From NCBI GenBank assembly GCA_028564925.1, contig CM053030.1, forward strand, positions 405,123,603 to 405,187,602: a DNA stretch of 64,000 nucleotides, written 5' to 3'. Under the pieces are notes generated by a model, which made no database searches, had not been told where the DNA came from, and was given only the letters and a program-made list of their open reading frames with translations. Origin of the DNA: Lithobates sylvaticus. Taxonomy: Eukaryota; Chordata; Amphibia; Anura; Ranidae. Made by a program: the position numbers and the translations under genes. Below are positions 21,820 through 33,639 of the stretch, piece by piece (position 1 is the stretch's first letter; every line of letters begins with the position of its first letter).

Positions 21820-22965
21820 GAGGTGTGTCCAGAATATAATGTGAATGAAGTTCCTACGCTCAAGAATGGCTCTGTGAAGAGAAGCTGGCCAAGGTCACTT
21901 GGGGTGGGGTGCCAGTTATACGTTAGAACACTGATTAGTTGCATTCTAGCCCTGTCAGAGTCCAGACATTCTTTTTTGTGACACCCTATTCAAGTGCCTT
22001 GTATTAAGAAAAATGCTAGTGAGTTTGGAATAGTGGTATACAATACAATTTTGTGTAAAAGTACATCAGAAACGTTGGAAATGGTGAAAAAACCTTATGG
22101 AAAACCTGCGTAATCATCTGCACATGTGTACCGATGGCACAAGGCCTTCAAGGAAGGACGAAAAGGTGTTGAAGAATAACGACAATCAGGACGCCAGTCT
22201 TCATCAAAGATTGAACAAAATGTGGATGCAGTGAGGTCTGTTTTCAACCATGACCGACGGATCACTATCCGAATGATTGCAGAGGAAACGGTAAAATACC
22301 AAGTCAATTGCTCATGAAATTGTTATTTAGGATTTGAACATGAGAAAAGTGTGTGCAAAACTTGTTCCAAAGAACTAGTCACCTGATCAGAAGGAACATT
22401 GTCAACTCCTTTGCCAAGACCTGTTGGCCCATTTGGAAAAAGAGCCAGATTTTTTGAGTTGAGTGGACACAGGAGATGAATCCTGGGTGAGTTGAGTGGA
22501 CACAGGAGATGAATCCTGGAAACAAAGTTCAGAATGACACACACCCACGGCACCTCGCCCCAAGAAAGTTTGAATGAGCAAATCAAAAGTCAAATCAATG
22601 GTCATTTTTCTTTTTATTCACATGGAATTGTCCATAAGGAATTTGTACCTACTGGTCAAACTGTGAATCAAAGATTTTATCTGGAAGTTCCTGGTCGCTT
22701 CAGACAAAGAGTTTTTTGTGTGTCAGTGCTTTGGCTGTCAGAGAGTTTTGGGCTAAAAAACACATCACGGTGCTTTCCCATCCACCCTACAACCCCGACT
22801 TGGCTCCTTGCAACTTTTTCATATTCCCAAAGATGAAGAAAGGGCACCATTTTGGTAGTGTGAATAATGTCCAAAGAGCCACTACGCACGCTCTGAACGC
22901 CATTCTATTTGAAGACTTCCAGAGACGCTATGAAGAATGGAAAAATCGCTGGGAGCTGCCTCTCT
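21820..22965 (+). pseudogene. Decayed mariner transposase
   Basis: Mariner landmarks appear in order on the plus strand but in several frames with stops. They are the N-terminal helix-turn-helix part (AHVYRWHKAFKEGR, 22110-22160), DRRITIRMIAEE (about 22255), the catalytic context TGDESW (about 22470), the GIVHKEFVPTGQTVNQ block (22626-22675), the HPPYNPDLAPCNFF block (22780-22820) and HHFGSVNNVQ (about 22850) to RYEEWKNRW. The order and content match full-length mariner transposases of about 340 aa, so most of the gene was once present. A 33-bp in-frame tandem duplication (22455-22520) doubles the TGDESW segment. Clear terminal repeats were not found. Inactive. Confidence 0.8.
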
Positions 22966-24227
22966 TGCTTTACCTGTGTCGATTTTGAGAAAGGCACAGC
23001 AAGTGGTACTTCTGCGGCCCAGTCCTCAGGCTCTTGTGGACAAAGCAAAAGCCCCTGATCTTTGTGCAGGCTCAGCAAAGGCAACATATCCAAGCAGCCC
23101 AGCTTCCTCTCAGCCAAGACCTCCTCTCAGTCCCCTGGTATGCCTGAGAAAACAGTCCTTGGCTTTTGTACTTTTTGATGCCATTTACTTTCATTATACA
23201 GACTACATTCCCCATGATTCTCTGCTGCACATCAGGACTCCTTCTCTGATGTTCTCATTGGCTCTGACTCTCCTGTTCTCTGACTGGCCCTGCACTGCTG
23301 ACTGGGCGGGTGGAAAACTGAGTGGGGGATTTTACACAGCTCCTGTGCCTGTCAGCTCTATAGGAAAGGGGAGACAACAGCTTGCATTCTTTTCTCTCTG
23401 TATGCCAACCAGTATTTGCATGCAGCAAAATTCATATTTTTTCATGTTAATGTGCCTATAGCTAGATACCTGCCCAGTAACTACTGTTTCACACTGGCAA
23501 CAACAATCTTTTTATTGTATTGTTATATAGTATTGCATTGTATTTATTGTATTATATAGTTACCTGCACTGTACCACATATCCACAGTCTGTTATTTGTT
23601 TCACTTTCAATAAATTTAACCCTGAACTTTAGTAGGCGATATTCTGCATATATTTGCTTTCTTCTTTTCGATGTTGGAAAATGGTGTTTAAGAAAAACCT
23701 CTATGCAAAGTTCATGATAACTTTGTACATAACAAACAAATGTAAAATTGCAATAAAACAACTAATACTCTTTATTATAGGGTTTCCATGGCTCTAAGGG
23801 TCAAGAACATCCACTCATTATCCTCAGCAATGCTGAACAGGTTTGAGCCAGAAAAAATATATCTTATCCTATTAAGCAATAGGAGCTTCAGCTCTATGAG
23901 AGTTGTATTGTCAGTCAGCATCATGTTCTGTACATAGACACAACATTTTTCAGGGTTCGGTCCCAGAGGTCATATAAGATGCTCTCCATTATAAGTATAA
24001 TAGGTAAATATGTTTGAAGTGCTACCCCTGCAGGAGCCACTTGAATGATTGGGTTATCAGTTTTTTTGTCTCGACTCAATGAATGATCTTAGCTCTGACA
24101 CACCAGGTTAAGCAAAAAGGATATTGCACTACTATAAAGAGCGCAAATATAACAAATATCCAAGGAGGAGGGCAGGTGGTGTTAAGTAAAAGTTATTACC
24201 AGGAGGAAATGCATAGATTACTAAGTG
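22966..24227. other. No recognisable gene
   Basis: Unassigned sequence with AT-rich parts. An open frame running past the mariner end (to 23461) continues without motif support and is not called. Confidence 0.5.
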
Positions 24228-24235
24228 ATCGGAAT
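24228..24235 (+). repeat. 8-bp target duplication of the 9 kb hAT (left)
   Basis: ATCGGAAT here against ATCGGGAT at 33271-33278, 7 of 8 bases identical. Confidence 0.75.
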
Positions 24236-25262
24236 TAGGGATGAGCCGAACACCCCCGGGTTCGGTTCGCACCAGAACCTTCGAACGGACCGAAAGCTCG
24301 CGCAAATTTTCGAACCCTATTCGTTACAATGAACGCGAACGTTCGAAATCAAAATTGCTAATTACAACGGCCAATATGCATGTTAATGTCATAAAACAGG
24401 TTTGGGGACCCGGGTCCTGCCCAAGGGGACATATATCAATGCAAAAAGAACTTTTAAAAACTAACGTTTTTTCGGGAGCAGTCATTTTAATGATGCATAA
24501 AGTGAAAAAAAAAAGTGGAATTTTTCTTTAAATATGGTACCTGGGGGTGTCTAAAGTATGCCTGTGAAGTGGCATGTGTTTCCCGTGTTTAGAACTGTCC
24601 TTGCACAAAATGACATTTGTAAAGGAAAAAAAGAAGCCATTTAAAACCACTTGCGGCTTTAATGTCATGTCTTGTCCTGGCCATATGGCTGAAAATCCTT
24701 GAGAAAAATGGCATGGCTACCCCATCACCCCCCCCCCCCCAGCCCCTTTGGGTCTTGTGTGGATATTAAGGGGGACCCCGCACCCAAAATAAAACCCTAT
24801 ACCTACAACCCTATATACTCTGAACAGCAGTATATAGGCGGTGCAAACAAGAGAGGGACTGTAGGTTTGTTCTTAAGTAGAATCTGAACAGGTACATTAT
24901 GAAGTGTAGCTCCATCCCAAAAAAATCTATTTTAAGCTTTTTGGAGAACATAGGGAGGGGTTATCCCCCCTGTAACATTTGCTGTCTTTGCACATCTGTT
25001 CAGAACATTTCAACTCACTTTCCGTCCCAATGACAAATGTTTTTGGAAAAGTGGGGTTTTAATTGAAACAAGGATTGGTGATAAAGCATCAGTAGAGAGG
25101 AGATACCTTTTTCCCAAATTAAATCTAACAGGATCGAATTTCCCTTCCTAGGGGTAGATTTCCTCTCACTTCCTGTTTTCTCTTTCCGTTTGCAAGTAGG
25201 AGTCGTTTGTAAGTTGGATGTTTGAAAGTAGGGGCCTGCCGTATATACTCTGCAGAAATTTG

Positions 25263-26440
25263 CCCCATTAGATGTTGGTGTAGCCACAAGACTGTAAGCC
25301 CTAACAGTTACTCTTGGTGGGCACAGGAATGGGCCCTGCTGTGAGTTATTAGATCAAGATTTGTAATTGCATGCACCTGTTGAACATGGCAGAAAAATTG
25401 GGCCTTTGGTGGTGGTGGTGGATGGTGTTGCCACAAGACTGTAAGCCCTCACAGTTACTCTTGGTGGACGCAGGAATGGGCCCTGCTGTGAGTTATTAGA
25501 TCAAGATTTGTAATTGCATGCACCTGTTGAACAGGGCAGAAAAATTGGGCCTTTGGTGGTGGACGGTGTTGCCACAAGACTGTAAGCCCTCACAGTTACT
25601 CTTGGTGAGGGCGCAGGAATGGGCCCTGCTGTGAGTTATTAGATCAAGATTTGTAATTGCCTGCACCTGTTGAACAGGGCAGAAAAATTGGGCCTTTGGT
25701 GGTGGTGGTGGTGGTGGACGGTGTTGCCACAAGACTGTAAGCCCTCACAGTTACTCTTGGTGGGCGTAGGAATGGGCCCTGCTTTGAGTTATTAGATCAA
25801 GATTTGTAATTGCATGCACCTGTTGAACAGGGCAGAAAAATTGGGCCTTTGGTGGTGGTGGTGGTGGTGGTGGACGGTGTTGCCACAAGACTGTAAGCCC
25901 TCACAGTTACTCTTGGTGGGCGCAGGAAAGGGCCCTGCTGTGAGTTATTAGATCAAGATTTGTAATTGCATGCACCTGTTGAACAGGGCAGAAAAATTGG
26001 GCCTTTGGTGGTGGTGGTGGACGGTGTTGCCACAAGACTGTAAGCCCTCACAGTTACTCTTGGTGGGCGCAGGAATGGGCCCTGCTGTGAGTTATTAGAT
26101 CAAGATTTGTAATTGCATGCACCTGTTGAACAGGGCAGAAAAATTGGGCCTTTGGTGGTGGTGGACGGTGTTGCCACAAGACTGTAAGCCCTCACAGTTA
26201 CTCTTGGTGGACGCAGGAATGGGCCCTGCTGTGAGTTATTAGATCAAGATTTGTAATTGCATGCACCTGTTGAACAGGGCAGAAAAATTGGGCCTTTGGT
26301 GGTGGTGGTGGACGGTGTTGCCACAAGACTGTAAGCCCTCACAGTTACTCTTGGTGGGTGCAGGAATGGGCCCTGCTGTGAGTTATTAGATCAAGATTTG
26401 TAATTGCATGCACCTGTTGAACAGGGTAGAAAAATTGGGC
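25263..26440. repeat. ~130-150-bp tandem repeat, about 8 units, with GGT runs
   Basis: Units read TTGCCACAAGACTGTAAGCC ... GTTATTAGATCAAGATTTGT ... GGGCCTTT and end in a variable (GGT)n stretch. Unit length varies mainly with the number of GGT copies. Confidence 0.9.
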
Positions 26441-27010
26441 CTTAGGCATTGGTGCTGGTGCCACAACACTGCAACCCCTCACAGATACTGTACTTGGAGC
26501 ACAGCAGTCACACCTGTTGCGAAGCATTTTTTTTTAAAAATTGTAATTACACGCCCCTGTTATACAGGGGCTGAAAAATTGTGCCTTAGGCACTGGTGCT
26601 GGTGCCACAACACTGCAACCCCTCACAGATACTGTACTTGGAGCACAGCAGTCAGACGTGTTGCGAAGCATTGCTTAAAAAATTGTAATTACACGCCCCT
26701 GTTAAACAGGGGCTGAAAAATTGTGCCTTAGGCATTGGTGCTGGTGCCACAACACTGCAACCCCTCACAGATACTGTACTCTGAGCACAGCAATGAGACC
26801 TGTTGCAAAGCATTGCCTAAAAATTGTAATTACACGCCCCAACAGGGGCTGAAAAATTGTGCCTTAGGCACTGGTGCTGGTGCCACAACACTGCAACCCC
26901 TCACAGATACTGTACTTGGAGCACAGCAGTCACACCTGTTGCGAAGCATTTAAAAAAAAAAATTGTAATTACACGCCCCTGTTATACAGGGGCTGAAAAA
27001 TTGTGCCTTA
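26440..27010. repeat. ~135-140-bp tandem repeat, about 4 units, related to the preceding array
   Basis: Units read GGTGCCACAACACTGCAACC ... ACAGGGGCTGAAAAATTGTG. They align loosely with the preceding units (GCCACAA-ACTG-AA-CC; TGTAATT; ACAGGG), so this is an older diverged version. It lies just 3' of the transposase gene. Confidence 0.85.
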
Positions 27011-27163
27011 GGCACTGGTGTGGTGGCACCCAGAAACAAAAATGTTCTTCCAAGCTATCAAGGAATGGATCATTGAGGAGGAGGAAGAGGATAGTCAGTG
27101 AACATAACAGGACAGTCAATCAGCATCAGCATAGGCAGTCTTGAAGGGATGTGACATTATAAA

Positions 27164-30100
27164 TTATTCAGTTATATCCGCTTCAGGTGCCTGGTAGCTG
27201 GTGGTGATCCAAGACTGATTCATTTTTATGAAGGTCAGTCGATCAACCGAGTCGGTGGACAGGCGCACCCTGTAATGGGTGACAAATCCTCCAGCAGCAC
27301 TGAATGTGCGTTCGGAAAGAACGCTGGATGCAGGACAGGCCAGTAGCTCAATTGCATACTGTGCAAGCTCTGGCCAGTGATCCATCCTCAAGACCCAGTA
27401 AGCCAGAGGATTTTCGGTGGTAAAGGTGTCCAAGTCTGACCTTGCCCCTAGGTATTCCTGCACCATGTATATCAGACGCTGGCGATGGTTGCTGGAACCG
27501 ATCATACCTTGGGGCTGCGGACTAAAAACTTGTCTGAACGCATCGGTCAGACGTCCACCTTCCCCACTGCTCCTTCTGCTACTGACCGAAGCCTCAGCAA
27601 CTCGTCGTCCAGGACCAGGAGTTTGTAACCTCCCAGTTTCTGGGAACGCGTTGCACAGACCTTTCTGCAAGGCCTCCCTGAGATGTCTCATCCTCTGCGA
27701 CGGCAAGATAAAGTCCGCAACCTTACCCTTGTACCGTGGATCAAGGAGAGTGGCCAGCCAATAATGGTCCCTCTCCTTGATCCAAAGAATACGAGGATCC
27801 TTCCGCAGGCTTTGCAGGATCAGGGAGGCCATGCAACGTAGGTTAGCTGAGGCATTCGGTCCGGAGTCTTCTGGGTCACTGAGGACGACATGATCGCCAG
27901 CCACCTCCTCCCAGCCACGTACAAGTCCACTGGTTTGTTGGGACTGTACATCATCCCTAAAAGACTGCTGCTGCTGATGCTGAGTGCCAGGCTCCACCTC
28001 CATGCTCACACAATCCTCCTCCTCCTCCTCCTCCTCCTCATCCTCTTCCTGTGTGATGGGTGGGACAGAAGGAACACTGTCTGGATAAAGGGGGCCTTGA
28101 GAGGCAAGGAAGTCCTCCTCTTCCTGCCTCTGTTCTGCCTCAAGTGCCCTGTCCATTATCCCACGCAGCGTATGCTCCAACAGGTGGACAAGAGGTACAG
28201 TGTCACTGATGCATGCGCTGTCACTGCTCACCATCCTTGTGGCCTCCTCAAATGGTGAGAGGACAGTGCATGCATCCCTGATCATGCTCCACTGGCGTGA
28301 GGAAAAAAAGCCAAGCTCCCCTGACCCTGTCCTGGTGCCGTAGTCGCAAAGGTACTCATTGATGGCCCTCTGCTGCGTGTGCAGTCGCTGCAGCATGGCC
28401 AACGTTGAGTTCCACCTGGTGGGCATGTCACATATTAGGCGGTTCTTGGGCAGGTTCAGCTCCTTTTGCAGCTCAGCCAGCCGAGCACTGGCATTATACG
28501 ATCGGCGGAAATGCACACAGACTTTCCTGGCCTGCCTCAGGACATCCTGTAAGCCTGGGTACCTGCCCAAGAACCGCTGCACCACCAGGTTGAGGACGTG
28601 AGCCATACAGGGCACATGGGTGAGTTGCCCCTGTCGCAGGGCGGAGAGGAGGTTGGTGCCATTGTCAGAAACCACCATTCCTGGCTTAAGCTGGTGTGGC
28701 GTCAACCACCTCTCGGCCTGCCCCTGCAGAGCTGCCAGAACCTCTGCCCCAGTGTGGCTCCTTTCCCCCAAACACACCAGCGCAAGCACGGCATGGCATC
28801 TTTTTGCCTGCGTACTCGCGTAGCCCCTTGTACGCCTATGGAGCACCGCTGGTTCTGAGGACAGAGCACTCGAAGAGGCCATGGAGGAAGAAGAAGAGGA
28901 GGGGGTGGAGGAGAGAGGTGTGTCACAACCAGTAGTAGCATTTTGGAGGCGTGGTGGCGGAACAACCTCCAACACTACTACACCTTGTCCTGCATCCCTC
29001 CCAGCTGCCAATAGAGTGACCCAATGGGCCGTGAAAGACAGATAACGTCCCTGTCCATGCCTGCTGGACCATGAGTCAGCGGTAATATGCACCTTACCGC
29101 TGACCGCCCTGTCCAGCGAGGCATGGAAATTGCCTTCCACATGCCAGTAGAGAGACGGAATCGCCTCCCATGAGAAAAAGTGGCGCTTGGGAACCTGCCA
29201 CTGAGGAACCGCACATTGAACAAACTCACGGAAGGGGGCCGAGTCTACCAACTGAAAAGGCAGCAGTTGAAGTGCTAGCAATTTAGCCAAGCTAGCATTC
29301 AACCGCTGGGCATGTGGATGGCTGGGAGTATACTTCTTTCGACGTTCCTGCAGCTGGGGCAGGGAAATTTGCCTGCTACAATCGGATGTTGGTGTACTGC
29401 AAGTACTTGGTTGTGACACACCTAATTGTACACCTTCAGTCCTCTCAGAGCAGCTTTCAGAGAGGACTGAAGATATAGTGGGGATGGAGATCCCAGCTAA
29501 TGAGGAGCAAGGAGAGGTCCGCTTTGTTCTTTGGTGTGGGTCTTTAATGTGCGCTTGCCAACGAGCTGCATGGCAGGTCGACATATGTCTGGTCATGCTT
29601 GTGGTGCCCAAGCGGCTGATGTTTTGGCCACGCGAGATACGCTTGAGACAAATATTGCAAATAGCAGTGGTGCGATCTGATGCACTCGGCTCAAAAAAGG
29701 CCCACACCAAAGAACTTTTGTGATAACGTGCAGAGGCAGCGCCCTGCACAGGCGGAGCTCTGTGGTGTGATTCAGTTGGTGTGCTGGCCTCTAGCTGGCC
29801 TCCAGGGGGCATCCTGCCTCGTTGGACATGTGCCGCCGCATCCTCCTCCTCCTCCTCTCTCCCTTCAGGCCTCCACGTGGAGTCAGTGACCTCATCATCC
29901 CCTCCCTCTTCACCACTAGAGCAAACCTGGCAGTAAGCTGCAGCTGGTGGAACATTACTGCCAGATTGCTGTCCTTCAGCATCCCCTCTCTCTGTGCAAA
30001 CACTACTGCCATCCTCAAGCTGGGTATCATCATCCGAGCCTTCAAATCGTTGGGCATCCTCCTGGAGCATGTACCCAACACTGTGCTCAAACAGTTCGGG

Positions 30101-30436
30101 GGACTCCTCAGGAGGACATGGTGGGTCTAGGGAAGGGGTGGCTGATGATGCCATTGAGTACGCGTTGGCAGCTGCTCTGCCAGTACCCTGAGCCTGGGTG
30201 AAAGAGGATGAGGAGGATGGGGAGGGCTTGGTCATCCATTCTACCAAGCCTTCGGCATGATGCGGCTCAACATGTCCAGCTGCCGAAAACAAAGACAAGC
30301 GTGTCCCATGGCCACGTGCTGATGACGATGCACGACCACGTCCACGACCAGCACTGTTGTCTCTAGAAACAGAGCCTGCTTGCCCTGTGTTCTTGTCTCG
30401 GGAAGGTCTGCCTCTCCTTGGCGGTCTTCCAGCCAT
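27164..30436 (-). CDS. hAT-family transposase with BED zinc finger (ZBED-like)
   Basis: 1,090 codons without interruption, longer than most hAT transposases because of a long low-complexity N-terminus and an acidic run (EEDEEEEEEEED). The N-terminus has an AT-hook-like basic patch (PRRGRPSR). A BED finger lies at about 241-290 (C260, C263, H284, H289). The RNase-H fold has TADSW (D454), VVSDNG (D591) and the hAT-typical C-x-x-H (C610, H613), then MPTRWNSTLAML. The C-terminal dimerisation domain runs from about LAYWVLRMDHWPELAQYAIE to SERTFSAAGGFV and ends near residue 1080. It would cut and paste its own element in the nucleus. The start is the first ATG, directly downstream of the minisatellite. 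A domesticated gene is possible, but intact element ends and target duplications favour a transposon gene. Confidence 0.93.
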   Translation of the reverse strand: MAGRPPRRGRPSRDKNTGQAGSVSRDNSAGRGRGRASSSARGHGTRLSLFSAAGHVEPHHAEGLVEWMTKPSPSSSSSFTQAQGTGRAAANAYSMASSATPSLDPPCPPEESPELFEHSVGYMLQEDAQRFEGSDDDTQLEDGSSVCTERGDAEGQQSGSNVPPAAAYCQVCSSGEEGGDDEVTDSTWRPEGREEEEEDAAAHVQRGRMPPGGQLEASTPTESHHRAPPVQGAASARYHKSSLVWAFFEPSASDRTTAICNICLKRISRGQNISRLGTTSMTRHMSTCHAARWQAHIKDPHQRTKRTSPCSSLAGISIPTISSVLSESCSERTEGVQLGVSQPSTCSTPTSDCSRQISLPQLQERRKKYTPSHPHAQRLNASLAKLLALQLLPFQLVDSAPFREFVQCAVPQWQVPKRHFFSWEAIPSLYWHVEGNFHASLDRAVSGKVHITADSWSSRHGQGRYLSFTAHWVTLLAAGRDAGQGVVVLEVVPPPRLQNATTGCDTPLSSTPSSSSSSMASSSALSSEPAVLHRRTRGYASTQAKRCHAVLALVCLGERSHTGAEVLAALQGQAERWLTPHQLKPGMVVSDNGTNLLSALRQGQLTHVPCMAHVLNLVVQRFLGRYPGLQDVLRQARKVCVHFRRSYNASARLAELQKELNLPKNRLICDMPTRWNSTLAMLQRLHTQQRAINEYLCDYGTRTGSGELGFFSSRQWSMIRDACTVLSPFEEATRMVSSDSACISDTVPLVHLLEHTLRGIMDRALEAEQRQEEEDFLASQGPLYPDSVPSVPPITQEEDEEEEEEEEDCVSMEVEPGTQHQQQQSFRDDVQSQQTSGLVRGWEEVAGDHVVLSDPEDSGPNASANLRCMASLILQSLRKDPRILWIKERDHYWLATLLDPRYKGKVADFILPSQRMRHLREALQKGLCNAFPETGRLQTPGPGRRVAEASVSSRRSSGEGGRLTDAFRQVFSPQPQGMIGSSNHRQRLIYMVQEYLGARSDLDTFTTENPLAYWVLRMDHWPELAQYAIELLACPASSVLSERTFSAAGGFVTHYRVRLSTDSVDRLTFIKMNQSWITTSYQAPEADITE

Positions 30437-30449
30437 TGTAGTGGGTAGT

Positions 30450-32640
30450 GTATATTGTATAAAAAATAGAGCTCCTATGTGTGCTCACAACACACTGTAG
30501 GTCCTATGGGTGCTGACACAAACACACTAGAGGTACTATGTGTGCTGACGAAGAAATAGAGCTCCTATGTGTGCTCACAACACACTATAGGTCCTATGGG
30601 TGCTAACACAAACACACTATAGGTACTATGTGTGCTGACAAGAAAATATAGGTCCTATGTGTGCTCACAACACACTATAGGTCCTATGGGTGCTGACACA
30701 AACACACTAGAGGTACTATGTGTGCTGACAAGAAAATATAGGTCCTATGTGTGCTCACAACACACTATAGGTCCTATGGGTGCTGACACAAACACACTAT
30801 AGGTACTATGTGTGCTGACAAAAAAATATAGGTCCTATGTGTGCTCACAACACACTATAAGTCCTATGGGTGCTAACACAAACACACTATAGGTACTATG
30901 TGTGCTGACAAGAAAATATAGGTCCTATGTGTGCTCACAACACACTATGGGTCCTATGGGTGCTGACACAAACACACTATAGGTACTATGTGTGCTGACA
31001 AAAAAATATAGGTCCTATGTGTGCTTACAACACACTATAAGTCCTATGGGTGCTGACACAAACACACTATAGGTACTATGTGTGCTGACAAGAAAATATA
31101 GGTCCTATGTGTGCTCACAACACACTATAAGTCCTATGGGTGCTGACACAAACACACTATAGGTACTATGTGTGCTGACAAAAAAATATAGGTCCTATGT
31201 GTGCTCACAACACACTATAAGTCCAATGGGTGCTGACACAAACACACTATAGGTACTATGTGTGCTGACAAAAAAATATAGGTCCTATGTCTGCTCACAA
31301 CACACTATAAGTCCTATGGGTGCTGAAACAAACACACTATAGGTACTATGTGTGCTGACAAAAAACTATAGGTCCTATGTGTGCTCACAACACACTATAG
31401 GTCCTATGGGTGCTAACACAAACACACTATAGGTACTATGTGTGCTGACAAGAAAATATAGGTCCTATGTGTGCTCACAACACACTATAGGTCCTATGGG
31501 TGCTGACACAAACACACTATAGGTACTATGTGTGCTGACAAAAAAATATAGGTCCTATGTGTGCTTACAACACACTATAAGTCCTATGGGTGCTGACACA
31601 AACACACTATAGGTACTATGTGTGCTGACAAGAAAATATAGGTCCTATGTGTGCTCACAACACACTATAGGTCCTATGGGTGCTGACACAAACACACTAT
31701 TGGTACTATGTGTGCTGACAAGAAAATATAGGTCCTATGTGTGCTCACAACACACTATAGGTCCTATGGGTGCTGACACAAACACACTATAGGTACTATG
31801 TGTGCTGACAAGAAAATATAGGTCCTATGTGTGCTCACAACACACTATAGGTCCTATGGGTGCTGACACAAACACACTATAGGTACTATGTGTGCTGACA
31901 AAAAAAAATATAGGTCCTATGTGTGCTCACAACACACTATAAGTCTATGGGTGCTGACACAAACACACTATAGGTACTATGTGTGCTGACAAGAAAATAT
32001 AGGTCCTATGTGTGCTCACAACACACTATAGGTCCTATGGGTGCGGACACAAACACACTATAGGTACTATGTGTGCTGACAATAAAATATAGGTCCTATG
32101 TGTGCTCACAACACACTATAAGTCCTATGGGTGCTGACACAAACACACTATAGGTACTATGTGTGCTGACAAGAAAATATAGGTCCTATGTGTGCTCACA
32201 ACACACTATAGGTCCTATGGGTGCTGACACAAACACACTATAGGTACTATGTGTGCTGACAAAAAAATATAGATCCTATGTGTGCTCACAACACACTATA
32301 AGTCCTATGGGTGCTGACAAAAACACACTATAGGTACTATGTGTGCTGACAAAAAAATATAGGTCCTATGTGTTTACAACACACTATAAGTCCTATGGGT
32401 GCTGACACAAACACACTATAGGTACTATGTGTGCTGACAAAAAAATATAGGTCCTATGTGGGCTCACAACACACTATAGGTCCTATGGGTGCTGACACAA
32501 ACACACTATAGGTACTATGTGTGCTGACAAAAAAATATAGGTCCTATGTGTGCTCACAACACACTATAGGTCCTATGGGTGCTGACACAAACACACTAGA
32601 GGTACTATGTGTGCTGACGAAGAAATAGAGCTCCTATGTG
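30450..32640. repeat. 90-bp minisatellite upstream of the hAT gene, ~24 units
   Basis: Each 90-bp unit contains three sub-blocks of similar form (ATATAGGTCCTATGTGTGCT, CTATAGGTCCTATGGGTGCT, CTATAGGTACTATGTGTGCT). The basic repeat is thus about 30 bp with a three-part higher order. Units differ by scattered substitutions and short A-run changes. It sits immediately upstream of the transposase start codon, where the promoter or 5' leader should be. Confidence 0.92.
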
Positions 32641-33270
32641 TGCTCACAACACACACACTAGCTCCTATGTGTGCTGACACAAACACAATATGGCTCCTAT
32701 AAATCCCTGCCTGGGATGGGACAGAAGGTTGGGACAGAAGTTGGGGTGCAATGCTGTTCTAACAGCACTGCGATTGGTGCTACTGCAATGCTGTACTAAC
32801 AGCACGCACACACCAGACTAATCCCCAGCAGGAGATAATATCACACTGATATGATTTGAATGACTCAGGTCAGGAGTTAGCAATGGTTTAGCAAAGAAGA
32901 ATATCAATCAGCAGACTGCTCTTCTAAAAGCCGGAACACATGTGACCTGGGCCGACGGCGTGGCGGCCTTTTATAGAGTGGGGCGTGTACTAAAGCCCCT
33001 GAGCTTTAATTGGCTACAGGCGTCCTGCCTGTAGCCAATTATTGCTCTCCTAGTTTCCGGCGCTGTGATTGGCCAAGCATGCGGGGTCACAGTGCATGCT
33101 TGGCCAATCATCAGCCAGCAATGCACTGCGCCGGCCGCAATGCATTGTGGGCCGCTCGCATCACACGAATGTGATGCGAACGGCCCAAATAGTTCTGGGC
33201 TCGCCGAGCGGGCGAACACCCGGTGCTCGATTTGAACGTGGGTTCGAAACGAGCACCGGGCCCATCCCTA

Positions 33271-33278
33271 ATCGGGAT
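33271..33278 (+). repeat. 8-bp target duplication of the 9 kb hAT (right)
   Basis: ATCGGGAT; see 24228-24235. Confidence 0.75.
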
Positions 33279-33639
33279 ACATACCAACTTTTGGGCAGGG
33301 ACCCTATGTTTAAATTCAAAGAGAATTTGCATTGTCTAGTAGAGAAAGAAAAAAATAAGGATATTTTGAACCAGAGGGAGGCTTTATATCTGAAAAAAAA
33401 ATAAGTGATTGGTGTTGCGCTCCTCAGTAAAATAAAATGGTGTTCATAAAAATGGCTTTACCAGTTCATATGCAATATGTAAACAATATAACGTGCAAAT
33501 AGCCATGCAACATGTAGTGCAATAATAAAGTGCAAAAATAATACAAAAAATATTCAAGTGCAAAATGTGCAAAATAGAAAACTCGAATGACTAGCTAAAA
33601 TCCACAGGCTAATCGTAAATAAATAAATAAATACACAAC

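Larger units (their letters stand above)
24236..33270. mobile_element. Autonomous-type hAT element, 9.0 kb
   Basis: The left end is TAGGGATGAGCC and the right end, read inverted, is TAGGGATGGGCC: 12-bp inverted ends with one mismatch. The 8-bp flanking duplications (7/8 match) fix both borders. Left to right it holds a ~1 kb left end, ~150-bp tandem repeats (25263-26440), ~138-bp repeats (26440-27010), the transposase gene on the minus strand (27164-30436), a 90-bp minisatellite (about 30450-32640) and a ~600 bp right end. The uninterrupted gene and near-matching duplications point to a fairly recent insertion. Confidence 0.85.

Noticed and set aside
27417-30201. Plus-strand frames opposite the hAT transposase
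   Set aside because: Shadows of the minus-strand gene in other frames; no independent motif support.
30450-32640. CRISPR-like regular repeat array
   Set aside because: Contiguous 90-bp units without unique spacers inside a eukaryotic transposon; it is a minisatellite.
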